Source: Lacisediminihabitans sp040549525 (GTDB lineage Bacteria > Actinomycetota > Actinomycetes > Actinomycetales > Microbacteriaceae). From it: 64,000 nt of DNA. Every line of letters begins with the position of its first letter. The first letter of the stretch is position 1. This document shows, in pieces, positions 31,642 through 41,690 of this stretch. Under the pieces are notes generated by a model. It saw only the letters and a program-made list of their open reading frames with translations. It searched no databases and was not told the DNA's origin. Both the position numbers and the translations under genes were made by a program. The DNA is taken from the NCBI RefSeq assembly GCF_040549525.1, contig NZ_JBEPTM010000001.1, forward strand, positions 310,001 through 374,000, in the 5' to 3' direction.

Positions 31642-33804
31642 TCATGACCGTGGCGCGGCATCCGACCCGAGCGCCTGGAGTTGCTCGTCCGGCTCCGTGA
31701 CACCCTCTCGGCCACCAGGGTTCTGCGGAAGAAGACTCGCGACGCTCGCCCCGGGGCGAAGGTCGAGACGGCGAAGCAACTGGGCATTCAGAGCCACGAC
31801 TACCGTGGATGCAGACATCAGCAATGCGCCGACCTCCATCGGGAGGACGAAACCGATGGGCGCCAGGACTCCGGCGGCGAGCGGCACGGCGATCAGGTTG
31901 TAGCCGGCGGCCCACCAGAGGTTCTGCTTCATCTTTCGGTAGGTCTTGCGAGACAGCTCGATGACCGAGAGCACGGATCGTGGGTCATCGCTGGCGAGGA
32001 TCACGCCGGCGGAGGCGATGGCCACGTCGGTGCCCGCCCCGATGGCGATGCCGACGTCGGCCTGGGCGAGCGCGGGTGCGTCATTCACGCCGTCCCCGAC
32101 CATGGCGACCTTATGGCCCTCACGCTGCAGTTCGCTGACCTTCGCTGCCTTGTCCTCCGGGTGCACCCCCGCGAATACCCGATCGATGCCGAGGTCATCC
32201 GCCACGGACTGGGCGACGGCGTGGGCGTCCCCGGTGATCATCACCACCTGTATCCCGAGTGCGCGGAGGGCATCGACGGCTTGACGGGATTCTGGGCGAA
32301 CCTCATCGGCGAGCCCGATGGCGCCGATCACTGTCGAGTCCCGGAGCACGTGAAGGATGATCGCCCCCTCGCGTTGCCACGCGAGCGTCTCGGGGAGCGG
32401 ATCGGCGGCGTGCGAGGCGAGCATGCCAGGTCCACCGACGCTGACCTCGCTGCCGTTCACGACCCCCGTGACCCCGACAGCCGTCGACGCCTGGAAGTCG
32501 GTCGCCTTCGGGATCGAGAGACCGCGCGCTTTCGCGGCATCCACGATGGCCCTGGCCAGCGGATGCTCGCTGTCTGCTTCGACGGCCGCCGCGAGTGAGA
32601 GCACATCCCGATCCGAAGCCGAAGTCGTGACGGCAAACCGGGTGACGCTCGGCTCTCCCTTGGTCAGGGTTCCGGTCTTGTCGAAGAGCACGGAGTTCAC
32701 GGTGCGCATGTTCTCCAGCGCGAGACGGTCTTTGACGAGGACGCCACCCTTCGCGGCTCGCTCCGTCGCGATGGAGACGACGAGGGGGATCGCCAGGCCG
32801 AGAGCATGTGGACAGGCGATCACGAGCACGGTGATCGTGCGGATGACCGCATCCTGTGGTGATCCGAGGGCGGTCCACACGATGGCGGTGATCACGCCGG
32901 ATCCCAGGGCGAACCAGAACAACCAGCCGGCGGCAACGTCGGCCAACCGCTGGGCTCGTGACGACGAATTCTGCGCCTCCGAGACGAGCCTCTGGATGCC
33001 GGCGAGCGCCGTGTCGCCTCCCACCGCGGAGACACGCACCCGGATGGCGTTGTCGGTGGCCACCGTTCCCGCAACGACCTGGGTGCCGGGACCGCGAGCG
33101 ACAGCCCGGGATTCGCCGGTGATCATCGATTCGTCGACGTCCGCTGTGCCTTCGGTGACCTCCCCGTCCGCCGGAACACGGCCGCCGGGTCGCACGATGA
33201 CGAGATCCCCGACCACCAGGTCAGCGGGCGAGATGACCACGATATTTTCGCCGTCGATGCGCTCCGCCTCATCCGGCAGCAGCGCCGCAAGCGACTCCAG
33301 GGCGGTTGACGACTGTGCGAGGGACCGCATTTCGATCCAGTGTCCGAGAAGCATGATCACGATGAGGAGGGCGAGCTCCCACCAGAAATTCAACTGACGA
33401 TCGATGAGGCCGAGACTGGCAGCCCACGATGCGACGAACGCGACGGTGATCGCCAGCGCGATCAGGAGCATCATTCCGGGCTTGCGCGCTCTCAGCTCCG
33501 ACACGGCACCGGTGAGGAACGGGCGCCCGCCCCACACGTAGAGCACCGTTCCGAGGACGGGTGAAATCGACGCCACAAAAAAGCCGTCGGGCAGTGAGTA
33601 GCCCAGGATCATTGCGAACATGTCGCTGAACGCCACGACGGGAACGGCGATGACGAGCATGATCCAGAACAGGCGTCGGAACTGGCCGACATGGTCACCA
33701 TGGCCGGCGTGGCTCATCCCACCCGGCGAATCATGCTGCGCGGGGGATCCGGCGTGATGAGTGTCAGGAGTGAGATGTGTTGGCTGATCGTGTGAGGGGG
33801 CCAT
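31642..33804 (-). CDS. copB: Copper-translocating P-type ATPase, CopB type
   Basis: The 720-aa P1B-type ATPase starts at ATG 33804. The N-terminal 50 residues are His-rich (PTHLTPDTHHAG, GGMSHAGHGDH) with no CxxC domain. The membrane metal site is CPH in VIACPHALGLAIP, which marks the P1B-3 (CopB) group rather than the CPC of CopA. Actuator motif MITGES, phosphorylation motif DKTGTLTKGEP and hinge GDGVNDAPALAQADVG are intact. It exports copper (Cu+ or Cu2+) across the membrane. The start lies just past a perfect palindromic operator and a textbook -10/-35, so the mRNA is probably leaderless and metal-derepressed. Confidence 0.93.
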   Translation of the reverse strand: MAPSHDQPTHLTPDTHHAGSPAQHDSPGGMSHAGHGDHVGQFRRLFWIMLVIAVPVVAFSDMFAMILGYSLPDGFFVASISPVLGTVLYVWGGRPFLTGAVSELRARKPGMMLLIALAITVAFVASWAASLGLIDRQLNFWWELALLIVIMLLGHWIEMRSLAQSSTALESLAALLPDEAERIDGENIVVISPADLVVGDLVIVRPGGRVPADGEVTEGTADVDESMITGESRAVARGPGTQVVAGTVATDNAIRVRVSAVGGDTALAGIQRLVSEAQNSSSRAQRLADVAAGWLFWFALGSGVITAIVWTALGSPQDAVIRTITVLVIACPHALGLAIPLVVSIATERAAKGGVLVKDRLALENMRTVNSVLFDKTGTLTKGEPSVTRFAVTTSASDRDVLSLAAAVEADSEHPLARAIVDAAKARGLSIPKATDFQASTAVGVTGVVNGSEVSVGGPGMLASHAADPLPETLAWQREGAIILHVLRDSTVIGAIGLADEVRPESRQAVDALRALGIQVVMITGDAHAVAQSVADDLGIDRVFAGVHPEDKAAKVSELQREGHKVAMVGDGVNDAPALAQADVGIAIGAGTDVAIASAGVILASDDPRSVLSVIELSRKTYRKMKQNLWWAAGYNLIAVPLAAGVLAPIGFVLPMEVGALLMSASTVVVALNAQLLRRLDLRPGASVASLLPQNPGGREGVTEPDEQLQALGSDAAPRS

Positions 33805-33810
33805 CACCGA

Positions 33811-33839
33811 AATATATACCCCCATGGGGTATATATCAA
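33811..33839 (-). promoter_or_regulatory. copB promoter with CsoR-like palindrome in the spacer
   Basis: On the minus strand a -35 TTGATA (33834-33839) and a -10 TATATT (33811-33816) are separated by exactly 17 bp. The region is spanned by a perfect 11-bp inverted repeat, ATATATACCCC and GGGGTATATAT with 3 bases between (33812-33836). The -10 ends 6 bp before the ATG, which implies leaderless transcription. TACCCC/GGGGTA half-sites are the kind bound by the copper repressor CsoR; no csoR gene is in the window, so the regulator would act from elsewhere. Confidence 0.75.
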
Positions 33840-33986
33840 CCCTGGTCCGCGACGGCGAGTCGGGCATTCGTCCCCGCGGGGTGATGACCGGGGAGAGTGT
33901 GGACCAGCCCAGTGCGGCCCTGTTTCAGCGCGACGCTCCTCCCGCCCGACCCGCTGGGTGCCGTCCACAATGAGCATCGTGCAATA

Positions 33987-34007
33987 ATCTGCGTATGGAT
34001 GCAGATA
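33987..34007 (+). promoter_or_regulatory. Candidate ArsR operator over its own start codon
   Basis: An inverted repeat ATCTGC and GCAGAT with 8 bases between (33988-34007) straddles the ATG at 33995. A TAATCT at 33985-33990 could be the -10 of a leaderless mRNA. ArsR/SmtB repressors commonly bind such imperfect 12-2-12 type dyads over their own promoters, so autorepression is likely. Confidence 0.45.
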
Positions 34008-34356
34008 AGCGGATATGCGGCAGGGAACCCGACAGCCAATTCGTGGAGCTCGCTGCGGAGGTGTTCTCCATGCTGGCGGATGCCACTCGCGTGCGGCTCA
34101 TCCTCGCCCTCCGCGACGGGGAAAAGTCGGTGAACCAGCTCGCCGAGACGCTCGAGAAGCCGCCGGCGGCGGTGTCGCAGCACCTGGCGAAGCTGCGGCT
34201 GGCGCGGTTCGTGACGACCAGGCAGGAAGGCACCCGCGTCTATTACCACCTCGAGAACGAGCACGCGGCACAACTCGTGTCGGATGCCATCTTCCAGGCG
34301 GAGCACTCGCTCGGCGGGACTCCGCGCCATCATCACGAGCGGGATGAGGCATCCGA

Positions 34357-34360
<4 letters not shown>
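33995..34360 (+). CDS. ArsR/SmtB-family metal-responsive repressor
   Basis: The 121-aa protein has a winged-helix core: FSMLADATRVRLILALRDGEKSVNQLAETLEKPPAAVSQHLAKLRLARFVTTRQEGTRVYYHL spans residues ~25-86 in pieces. The C-terminal helix has NEHAAQLVSDAIFQAEHS followed by a His cluster (RHHHERDEASE). That suggests an alpha-5 type metal site as in SmtB/NmtR, although the exact ligand spacing differs; zinc, nickel or cobalt are possible. Its stop overlaps the start of the cation diffusion facilitator gene, which must be its target. An inverted repeat lies across its own start codon. Confidence 0.9.
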
Positions 34361-35448
<1,088 letters not shown>

Positions 35449-35561
35449 CGGGCGCGCGCCCTCCGGAGGCGGTGCTCCTTGACACGGTGCGGATTCGGAT
35501 GTCGACTCGGTTCACCCGCTGACCGAGCACGTCAGCCCCGAACTGGCCGAGGAGTACCGAG

Positions 35562-36179
35562 ATGAGCACCATCGTCGTGCAGGCATTCATCACCCTGGAC
35601 GGCGTCGTCCAGGCCGGCGGGGCTCCGGACGAGGATCGCGAGGGTGGCTTCGAGCACGGCGGGTGGACCTCGGAGTATGACGCACGCGACGTGCGTGGCG
35701 AGATGGCGGAGATCATCCGCTCCTGGGAGAGCGCAACCGAGGCTCTCCTGCTCGGCCGCAAGACCTACGAGATCTGGGCCTCCTCCTGGGGCGTCTGGGA
35801 CGAGAACGACGCTGGATTGAGGGGGGAGCTCAACAGGCGGTACAACCGCGTTCCCAAATACGTCGCGTCCCGCACGCTCACCGAGCTCGGTTGGCAGAAC
35901 TCGCACCTCCTCGGTGCGGATGTCCCGGCTGCGGTGCGTGCGCTCCGCGATCAGCCCGGCGGCGAAATCCGCGTCTGGGGCAGCACCGGGCTCATCCGCA
36001 CGCTGGCCGAGCACGACCTGATCGACGAATACCGGCTCGCGGTGTACCCGATGGTGTTGGGCACCGGCAAGAAGCTGTTCCCCGAGGGGTTTCCCCGGGT
36101 GAGCCTCTCCCGCGCGGAGACCCGAGCTCTGGAATCCGGGGTGCAGGTCACCACCTACCGTCGCTCAGCCCCCGCCTGA
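35562..36179 (+). CDS. Dihydrofolate reductase-like (RibD C-terminal domain) protein
   Basis: The 205-aa protein has the RibD_C/DHFR-like fold. It starts MSTIVVQAFITLDGVVQAGG, has LLGRKTYEIWASSW (NADPH-binding region), VRVWGSTGLIRTLAEHDLIDEYRL-like segments, and ends with YPMVLGTGKKLFPEG. Members are NADPH-binding reductases of mostly unknown substrate; this stand-alone form is common in actinobacteria. It is monocistronic between the CDF gene and the broken SDR gene. A folate or riboflavin role should not be assumed. Confidence 0.87.
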   Translation: MSTIVVQAFITLDGVVQAGGAPDEDREGGFEHGGWTSEYDARDVRGEMAEIIRSWESATEALLLGRKTYEIWASSWGVWDENDAGLRGELNRRYNRVPKYVASRTLTELGWQNSHLLGADVPAAVRALRDQPGGEIRVWGSTGLIRTLAEHDLIDEYRLAVYPMVLGTGKKLFPEGFPRVSLSRAETRALESGVQVTTYRRSAPA

Positions 36180-36311
36180 TCGCTCGCCCGTGTGATCCTG
36201 GATCGACTGCCGAAGGCGTCGACAGATTTCGGGAGCCGAGGCCTGTAATCACCACCAGTGCGCACATTCAAGCCCCTGACCCCGACTATTTCCGCGCGTA
36301 CCGTGCTGGGC

Positions 36312-37006
36312 ATGGCAATCACCCAGTACACCTTCGGAAACCCCGTCACCCGCGACCCCGACATCACCCCACCCGAGCAGCATCAGGACGGGCCGGGAGT
36401 GGAAGACGCCCAGAGTTCGGCCCCGGATGTCGGCGAAGACAGCTACGTCGGCGCTGGCCGCCTCACCGGCCGCAAAGCCCTCATCACCGGCGGTGACTCC
36501 GGCATCGGCGCTGCCGTCGCTATCGCCTTCGCCAGGGAGGGAGCGGATGTCGCGATCTCCTACCTCGCATCGGAGCAGGAGGATGCCGACCGCACCATCC
36601 GACTGATCGAGGCGGCCGGGAGAAAGGCGGTCGCCCTTCCGCACCTCGCGCCCGGATCGACGATCATCAACACCTCGTCGATCCAGGGCTACACGCCGTC
36701 CCCGCTGCTGGTCGACTATGCCTCGACCAAGGCCGCGATCAACACCTTCTCCAAGGCACTCGCGCAGCAGCTCGCCCCGCAGGGGATCCGCGTGAACGTG
36801 GTGGCGCCCGGTCCGATCTGGACTCCGCTGCAGACCGCGGGCGGCCAGCCGCCGTCGGCGCTCCCGACAACGGGGGAGGAGACGGCCCTCGGTCGGTGGG
36901 GCAGCCCGCAGAACTCGCGCCGGCTTACGTGTTCCTCGCCTCACCCGAGTCGAGTTTCGTCGTGGGGGAGACGCTCCACGTCGACGGGGGAATGCCCAAT
37001 CCCTGA
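36312..37006 (+). pseudogene. Broken short-chain dehydrogenase/reductase (YghA-like)
   Basis: The frame starts at ATG 36312 (MAITQYTFGNPVTRDPD) and keeps the cofactor loop ALITGGDSGIGAAVAIAFA. Two lesions are visible. After GRKAVALP the sequence jumps to HLAPGSTIINTSS, so about 65 residues, including the NNAG motif, are missing in frame. Then after ALGRWG one base is lost near 36900; the proper C-terminus (GQPAELAPAYVFLASPESSF, GETLHVDGGMP) continues in another frame to a TGA at 37004-37006. YASTKAAINTFSKALAQQLAP is intact. Intact relatives are NAD(P)-dependent oxidoreductases of about 290 residues. The gene is surely inactive as an enzyme. Confidence 0.9.
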
Positions 37007-37033
37007 GCCGCTGCTATGAGCCTGGGCCAGGAC

Positions 37034-38131
37034 CTAACGTCGGACCTCGGCGACCTCGGCGACCTCGACACCCAGCCACCGAGCCAGCTCGGAGATCTCC
37101 CCTCTCACCATCTCTTCCTCCTCCGGGTCGAAGGGCAGGAATTCGTGTACCGCGGCGATCCTCAGCACGCTCTCGGTGCGATCGATCTCTGCCTCCAGCA
37201 TGCCGACGAAGCGATCGCCCATCAGGATGGGGTGCGCGAACAGGCCGTACTTGCGCTGTGACTTCGGCTTGAACTGCTCGAGCACGTACTCGAACTGGAA
37301 GATCTCCCGAAGCCGCGGGCGATCGAAGAGCAACCCGTCGTAGGGGTTGAGGAAGGCGACGCGCCCTCCGGCGTCTTGGTCGAGCGTCGCGAGTGCCGCC
37401 GGGTCGACCCGCCAGGTGGACCGCAGTCCCTCGATCCGCACGGGCTCGCCGGCCATTCCAACCGGTGTCCAGGGGGACTTCTGCCGAGCGATCCCGGCGG
37501 CCTGGAGTCGTCTCTCGTCCCACTGCCGATCGGCCTCTTCGCGTTCCAGCTCGGGCAGGTCGGTCGGGTAGACGCGCTCGGCGAGGTCCCAGCGGCGATG
37601 CCTGCCCTCGCGCCCGACGATGGCGACCTCGCCCTGTCGGCTGAGGAAGTCCAGCATGATCGGCACCTGGTTGGACCCGAACCATCCATCCGGCGGCCGC
37701 GTCACGTCGGCGGTGTCGGGAATGTCGCTCGCGAGAAGCGGCCCATCGGCGCGAAGCCGCGCCAGCACCTCCGACCGGAAGCGCGAGTTGGCGTCGAGCC
37801 ATTGCCGGGTGCTCTCCCGGCGAGGCCATTGCCGCATCGCGGGGAGCATCAGCGGCAGAAGACTGACCGGGCGGAATGCCCCATCGAACTCGAACAGCAG
37901 GTGATCCCGTTCGACGGCATCCTTCAGCTGGCCGGGTTCATAGGCGTAACCGATGCGCGACCACAGCACGGTGTGCTCGCAGGCCGCGATGACCCGAGTC
38001 GGATCGATCTTGACGGCGCCGAGCTGTTCGGCGACCTCGATGACATCGCCCGGCCGTTCGGCATCGAGCAGCTGCGATCGCACCGCGATGCGGCGGGCAT
38101 CGTCGAGCGTGAGCACTCGAGGGCTCACCAT
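37034..38131 (-). CDS. Winged-helix DNA-binding protein (HTH_42 / AlkZ-YcaQ family)
   Basis: The 365-aa protein starts at ATG 38131 (MVSPRVLTLDDARRIAVRSQ). The family pattern is clear: LGAVKIDPTRVIAACEHTVLWSRIG, then DEL-like winged-helix repeats, FLNPYDGLLFDRPRLREIFQFEYVLEQFKPKSQRKYG and HPILMGDRFVGMLEAEID. Characterised members (AlkZ, YcaQ) are DNA glycosylases that unhook interstrand cross-links or bulky alkyl adducts. Their catalytic QxD/QxQ motif corresponds here to KID, so the first Gln is replaced, and glycosylase activity is uncertain. It diverges from the tetR gene over about 250 bp. Confidence 0.85.
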   Translation of the reverse strand: MVSPRVLTLDDARRIAVRSQLLDAERPGDVIEVAEQLGAVKIDPTRVIAACEHTVLWSRIGYAYEPGQLKDAVERDHLLFEFDGAFRPVSLLPLMLPAMRQWPRRESTRQWLDANSRFRSEVLARLRADGPLLASDIPDTADVTRPPDGWFGSNQVPIMLDFLSRQGEVAIVGREGRHRRWDLAERVYPTDLPELEREEADRQWDERRLQAAGIARQKSPWTPVGMAGEPVRIEGLRSTWRVDPAALATLDQDAGGRVAFLNPYDGLLFDRPRLREIFQFEYVLEQFKPKSQRKYGLFAHPILMGDRFVGMLEAEIDRTESVLRIAAVHEFLPFDPEEEEMVRGEISELARWLGVEVAEVAEVRR

Positions 38132-38341
38132 GCGCACCTCCCCGTCGCGGATTGATCGGCCCTTCCTCGGCGTTCTCCTATCATCGTCCCCACGACCGAC
38201 GGTGGGTCGGCGCCCGCCGAAGAGGTGTTCAGCCCGGGCCTTGAGGTTCGAAAGATCCTCCCGACGCCTCCCGCCTCCAGATCGATCCAAACCCGTGGCT
38301 GCGACCCAGGTGCATCTTTGCTGGAAGTTCGATGACAAGAC

Positions 38342-38373
38342 ATGCACTGAGTGCATCGTTGCACTTAGTGTGA
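38342..38373 (+). promoter_or_regulatory. Two tandem TetR operators
   Basis: The first is ATGCACTGAGTGCAT (38342-38356), with 7-bp arms perfectly symmetrical around a central base. The second is TTGCACTTAGTGTGA (38359-38373), a close copy with weaker symmetry. Their centres are 17 bp apart and the second ends 12 bp before the tetR ATG. Paired TetR operators at this spacing usually mean cooperative binding by two dimers and strong autorepression. Confidence 0.75.
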
Positions 38374-38384
38374 GCGACGTGATC

Positions 38385-39023
38385 ATGTCAACGGCACCCG
38401 ATCGGCGGGCCGCTCTCAAGGAGCGCCATCGTTCGGCGATCCTCGCCGCAGCCCATGATCTCGTGCAGGAGCGCGGCGGTCCCCGGTTCAACGTCGACGA
38501 GCTCGCCGAGCGAGCGGATGTGGCGCGGCGCACGGTCTTCAATCATTTCGCGTCCGTCGACGAAGTGCTCCTTGCCCTCTCCGCCGAGGAGCTCGAAGTG
38601 ATCATCGACGAATTCATCGCCGCCGTCGCCGCAAGCCCGGTCGGCGACGGCAGCCGAGCGTCGATGTTCACCGAGCTTGCCGAGATGTTGCAGCACGTCG
38701 ATCTGCCCACGGTGATCGCCTCTGTCGTGAAAGTCCTCGGCGTCGAGGATGCCGACGATGCCCGAGGGCGCGCGCTCACCGATGTGACATTCGCCCGTGC
38801 CGCCGAGCGCCTCTTGCGTGAGGTCGCCAGGCGCTATCCGGAGGCGGACACTCTCGACACCGAAGTGCTCGTCGGCTCCCTCATGAACGGTGTCGTCGTC
38901 ATCGCGAAGCGCTGGCTCGAGGAGTCGGCCGGACGCACCGATCCCGCGGCGCGAGCGGACTGGGACCGCCTTCTCGCCCGGCTCACCGACACCATCAGAT
39001 CTGGATATTCGCCCACAGTTTGA
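38385..39023 (+). CDS. TetR-family repressor of the MMPL transporter
   Basis: The 212-aa protein starts at ATG 38385; a GTG at 38370 in the same frame would overlap the operator. The N-terminal HTH reads AILAAAHDLVQERGGPRFNVDELAERADVARRTVFNHFASVDEVL, followed by a helical ligand domain of about 150 residues with no recognisable specificity. The MMPL gene starts 92 bp downstream on the same strand and is the evident target. The two operators in front of tetR would control the pair together if they are co-transcribed. Confidence 0.93.
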   Translation: MSTAPDRRAALKERHRSAILAAAHDLVQERGGPRFNVDELAERADVARRTVFNHFASVDEVLLALSAEELEVIIDEFIAAVAASPVGDGSRASMFTELAEMLQHVDLPTVIASVVKVLGVEDADDARGRALTDVTFARAAERLLREVARRYPEADTLDTEVLVGSLMNGVVVIAKRWLEESAGRTDPAARADWDRLLARLTDTIRSGYSPTV

Positions 39024-39114
39024 TATCGCGGGGTGCACCGGCGCGCCCCGTTCCGCACGACAGCACCGCACTCACCACACCTGCACTCACCACTGAAAGG
39101 AACGAGGATTCGAC

Positions 39115-41673
39115 ATGGCCGGCCTCCTCTATCGCCTCGGACGATTCTCTGCACGCCGTCACTGGACGGTCATCGTCACCTGGGTGGTGATCATCGCCCT
39201 CGCGGGAGTCGGATACGCGCTGTTCGCGGGCACTCCGTCCCCGTCGATCAGCATCCCCGGCACCGCGACGGCCAAGGTGCAGGATGAACTGAACGCGAAG
39301 TTCCCGAAGGCGAGCGGCGGAAGCGGCAGCCTCGTGCTGGAGACGACCTCGGGAAAGGCCTTCACCGAGGCGCAGAAGGCGGATGTCACGCAGCTTCTCG
39401 CGGACATCGCCGACATGAGTGGGGTGAAGTCGGCCAACAACCCGTTCACCACGCAAGCGACGCTTGACGACAACCGGCAGCAGGTCACGGATGGGCGGGC
39501 GAAGATCACCACAGGCAAGGAGCAGCTCGCGGCGGCGCAGGCACAACTGACTGCGGGCCAGGCACAACTCGACCAGGCCCAGCAGCAGCTCGACGCGGCG
39601 AAGGCCGCGGCCGCGGGTGCGCCCGCAGCCGTGCAGGCACAGCTCGAGGCGCAGCAGGCCGCGTTGACCGCCCAGCAGTCGAGCCTCACCGCGAACCAGT
39701 CGACCCTCGATGCCAACGCGAAGACCCTCGATGAACAGAGCACCAAGCTCGAACTCGGATCCCAGCTTCTCGACCTGTCGTCGAACATCCGTTTCGTCTC
39801 GAAGGATGACAGCAGCGCTGTCGCCACCATCCAATTCACCAAATCGACCAACCTCGTCTCTCCCGCCCTGAAGACCGCGGTCGAGAAGAAGGCCGAGGCC
39901 GGCGTCGACGGGGTGAAGGTCTACGTGTCGCAGGACATCGCCCAGGGCGTTCCGAGCATCCTCGGCCCGGGTGAGGTCGTCGGTGTCATCGTCGCGGCGA
40001 TCGTGCTCATGGTCATGCTCGGCACGCTCATCGGAGCGGCCCTTCCCCTTCTCAGTGCCGGCGTCGGACTCGGCGCCGCGACCCTCGGGGCCATGGCGTT
40101 CTCCGGCATCGTGGAGTTCAACTCCGTCACGGTCGTGCTGGGCGTGATGCTCGGCCTCGCGGTCGGAATCGACTACTCGCTGTTCATCCTCAACCGGCAC
40201 CGCACCCAGTTGAAGCAGGGGATGCCGCTGCACGAATCGATCGGACTGGCCAACGGCACCTCCGGCAATGCGGTGGTCTTCGCCGGCACCACGGTCATCG
40301 TCGCGCTGCTCGCGCTCAACATCACCGGCATCCCCTTCCTCGGTCTCATGGGAACCGTCGGCGCTGTGGCTGTCGCGGTGGCCATCCTGGTGGCGATCAC
40401 TTTCACCCCGGCCATGCTCTCGCTCGTCGGGCTCCGGATCCTGCGCAAGAAGGAACGCCTGGCCATCGGGCATGCGAGCGCCAAGCGAGTGCCGAATACT
40501 CCGATGAAGACCTGGCGCGCGATCGTCACGCTCGTCGTCGGCGTCGCGGTTCTCGGCGTCATCGCCCTGCCCGCCATGAACATGCGTCTCGGACTGCCCG
40601 TCGGGTCGTCGGAGGCCACAACCTCGAGCCAGTACAAGGCGTACAAGACCCTCGAAGCCAAGTTCGGCGCCGGGCAGAACAGCCCACTTCTCGTCGTCGC
40701 AGACCTGCCCGCGGCCGCCACGGGAGACGAACTCCAGCGCCAGGAGATCGCGATCGGAACGAAGATCACCTCCGTGGGCAATGTGGCAGCGGTCGCTCCG
40801 ATCGGCGCATCGACGGATGGCACGGTCGTCGCCTTCCAGGTGATCCCGAAGGGAGGCCCGTCGAGCGTGTCGACGGAAGCTCTCGTTCACGATCTGCGCG
40901 ATCTCTCTCCGATCTCGTCCGGCTCCGGAAAGATCACCCTGGGGGTGGCCGGCAACGCGAGTGCGAACATCGACGTGTCAGAGAAGCTCTCCGCCGCGCT
41001 TCCGATCTACCTCGTGGTGGTCGTCGGGCTGTCGCTGCTGATTCTGATCCTCGTGTTCCGCTCGATCCTCGTGCCGATCACCGCGACGGCGGGCTTCGTG
41101 CTGTCGCTCCTCGCCACCTTCGGCGGGCTCACCGCGATCTACCAGTACGGATGGCTCGGCGCGGTGTTCGGAGTGCACGATCCGGCGCCGATTCTGAGCT
41201 TCCTCCCCGTGATCGAGGTCGGGGTGCTCTTCGGTCTCGCGATGGACTACCAGCTGTTCCTGGTCTCCGGCATGCGGGAGGCTTACGCCCACGGGGCGCC
41301 GGCGAAGATCGCGGTGCAGCGTGGCCTGCATGCCGGTCGATCGGTGGTGACGGCGGCGGCGATCATCATGATCTCTGTCTTCTCCGGATTCATCTTCTCG
41401 GAGTCCTCCACGATTCGCCCGATCGGCTTCGGGCTGGCCTTCGGAGTGCTTCTCGACGCCTTCATCGTGCGGATGCTGCTCATCCCGGCCGCGATGCACC
41501 TGCTCGGAAAATCGGCATGGTGGCTTCCGAAATGGATGGACCGCATTATCCCGGACGTCGACGTGGAGGGCGCGAAGCTCGAGCGAACACACCCTGTCTC
41601 TCACGAGACCGAGGTGGTGGACCTGGCCGTCGGTGAGGATTCGGCTCCACGGCATCCGGCCCACCGGGCGTGA
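39115..41673 (+). CDS. MMPL/RND family transporter
   Basis: The 852-aa protein starts at ATG 39115, behind AAAGGAACGAGG. It has the MMPL layout of about 11-12 membrane helices in two halves with two large extracytoplasmic loops. The first loop (residues ~35-275) carries a long Gln/Ala coiled coil (AAQAQLTAGQAQLDQAQQQL and following repeats). The proton-relay motif appears as GIDYSLFIL in the first half and as GLAMDYQLFLVSGMREAY in the second. In actinobacteria, relatives export lipids or drugs with the proton gradient. Its regulation by the adjacent TetR suggests a substrate-induced efflux pump. The substrate is unknown. Confidence 0.92.
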   Translation: MAGLLYRLGRFSARRHWTVIVTWVVIIALAGVGYALFAGTPSPSISIPGTATAKVQDELNAKFPKASGGSGSLVLETTSGKAFTEAQKADVTQLLADIADMSGVKSANNPFTTQATLDDNRQQVTDGRAKITTGKEQLAAAQAQLTAGQAQLDQAQQQLDAAKAAAAGAPAAVQAQLEAQQAALTAQQSSLTANQSTLDANAKTLDEQSTKLELGSQLLDLSSNIRFVSKDDSSAVATIQFTKSTNLVSPALKTAVEKKAEAGVDGVKVYVSQDIAQGVPSILGPGEVVGVIVAAIVLMVMLGTLIGAALPLLSAGVGLGAATLGAMAFSGIVEFNSVTVVLGVMLGLAVGIDYSLFILNRHRTQLKQGMPLHESIGLANGTSGNAVVFAGTTVIVALLALNITGIPFLGLMGTVGAVAVAVAILVAITFTPAMLSLVGLRILRKKERLAIGHASAKRVPNTPMKTWRAIVTLVVGVAVLGVIALPAMNMRLGLPVGSSEATTSSQYKAYKTLEAKFGAGQNSPLLVVADLPAAATGDELQRQEIAIGTKITSVGNVAAVAPIGASTDGTVVAFQVIPKGGPSSVSTEALVHDLRDLSPISSGSGKITLGVAGNASANIDVSEKLSAALPIYLVVVVGLSLLILILVFRSILVPITATAGFVLSLLATFGGLTAIYQYGWLGAVFGVHDPAPILSFLPVIEVGVLFGLAMDYQLFLVSGMREAYAHGAPAKIAVQRGLHAGRSVVTAAAIIMISVFSGFIFSESSTIRPIGFGLAFGVLLDAFIVRMLLIPAAMHLLGKSAWWLPKWMDRIIPDVDVEGAKLERTHPVSHETEVVDLAVGEDSAPRHPAHRA

Positions 41674-41690
41674 GTTCGCTCTAGCGGCGG

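Noticed and set aside
38995..40890. 631-codon minus-strand frame opposite the MMPL gene
   Set aside because: Asp/Glu/Arg/His-rich shadow of the MMPL coding sequence with no domain.
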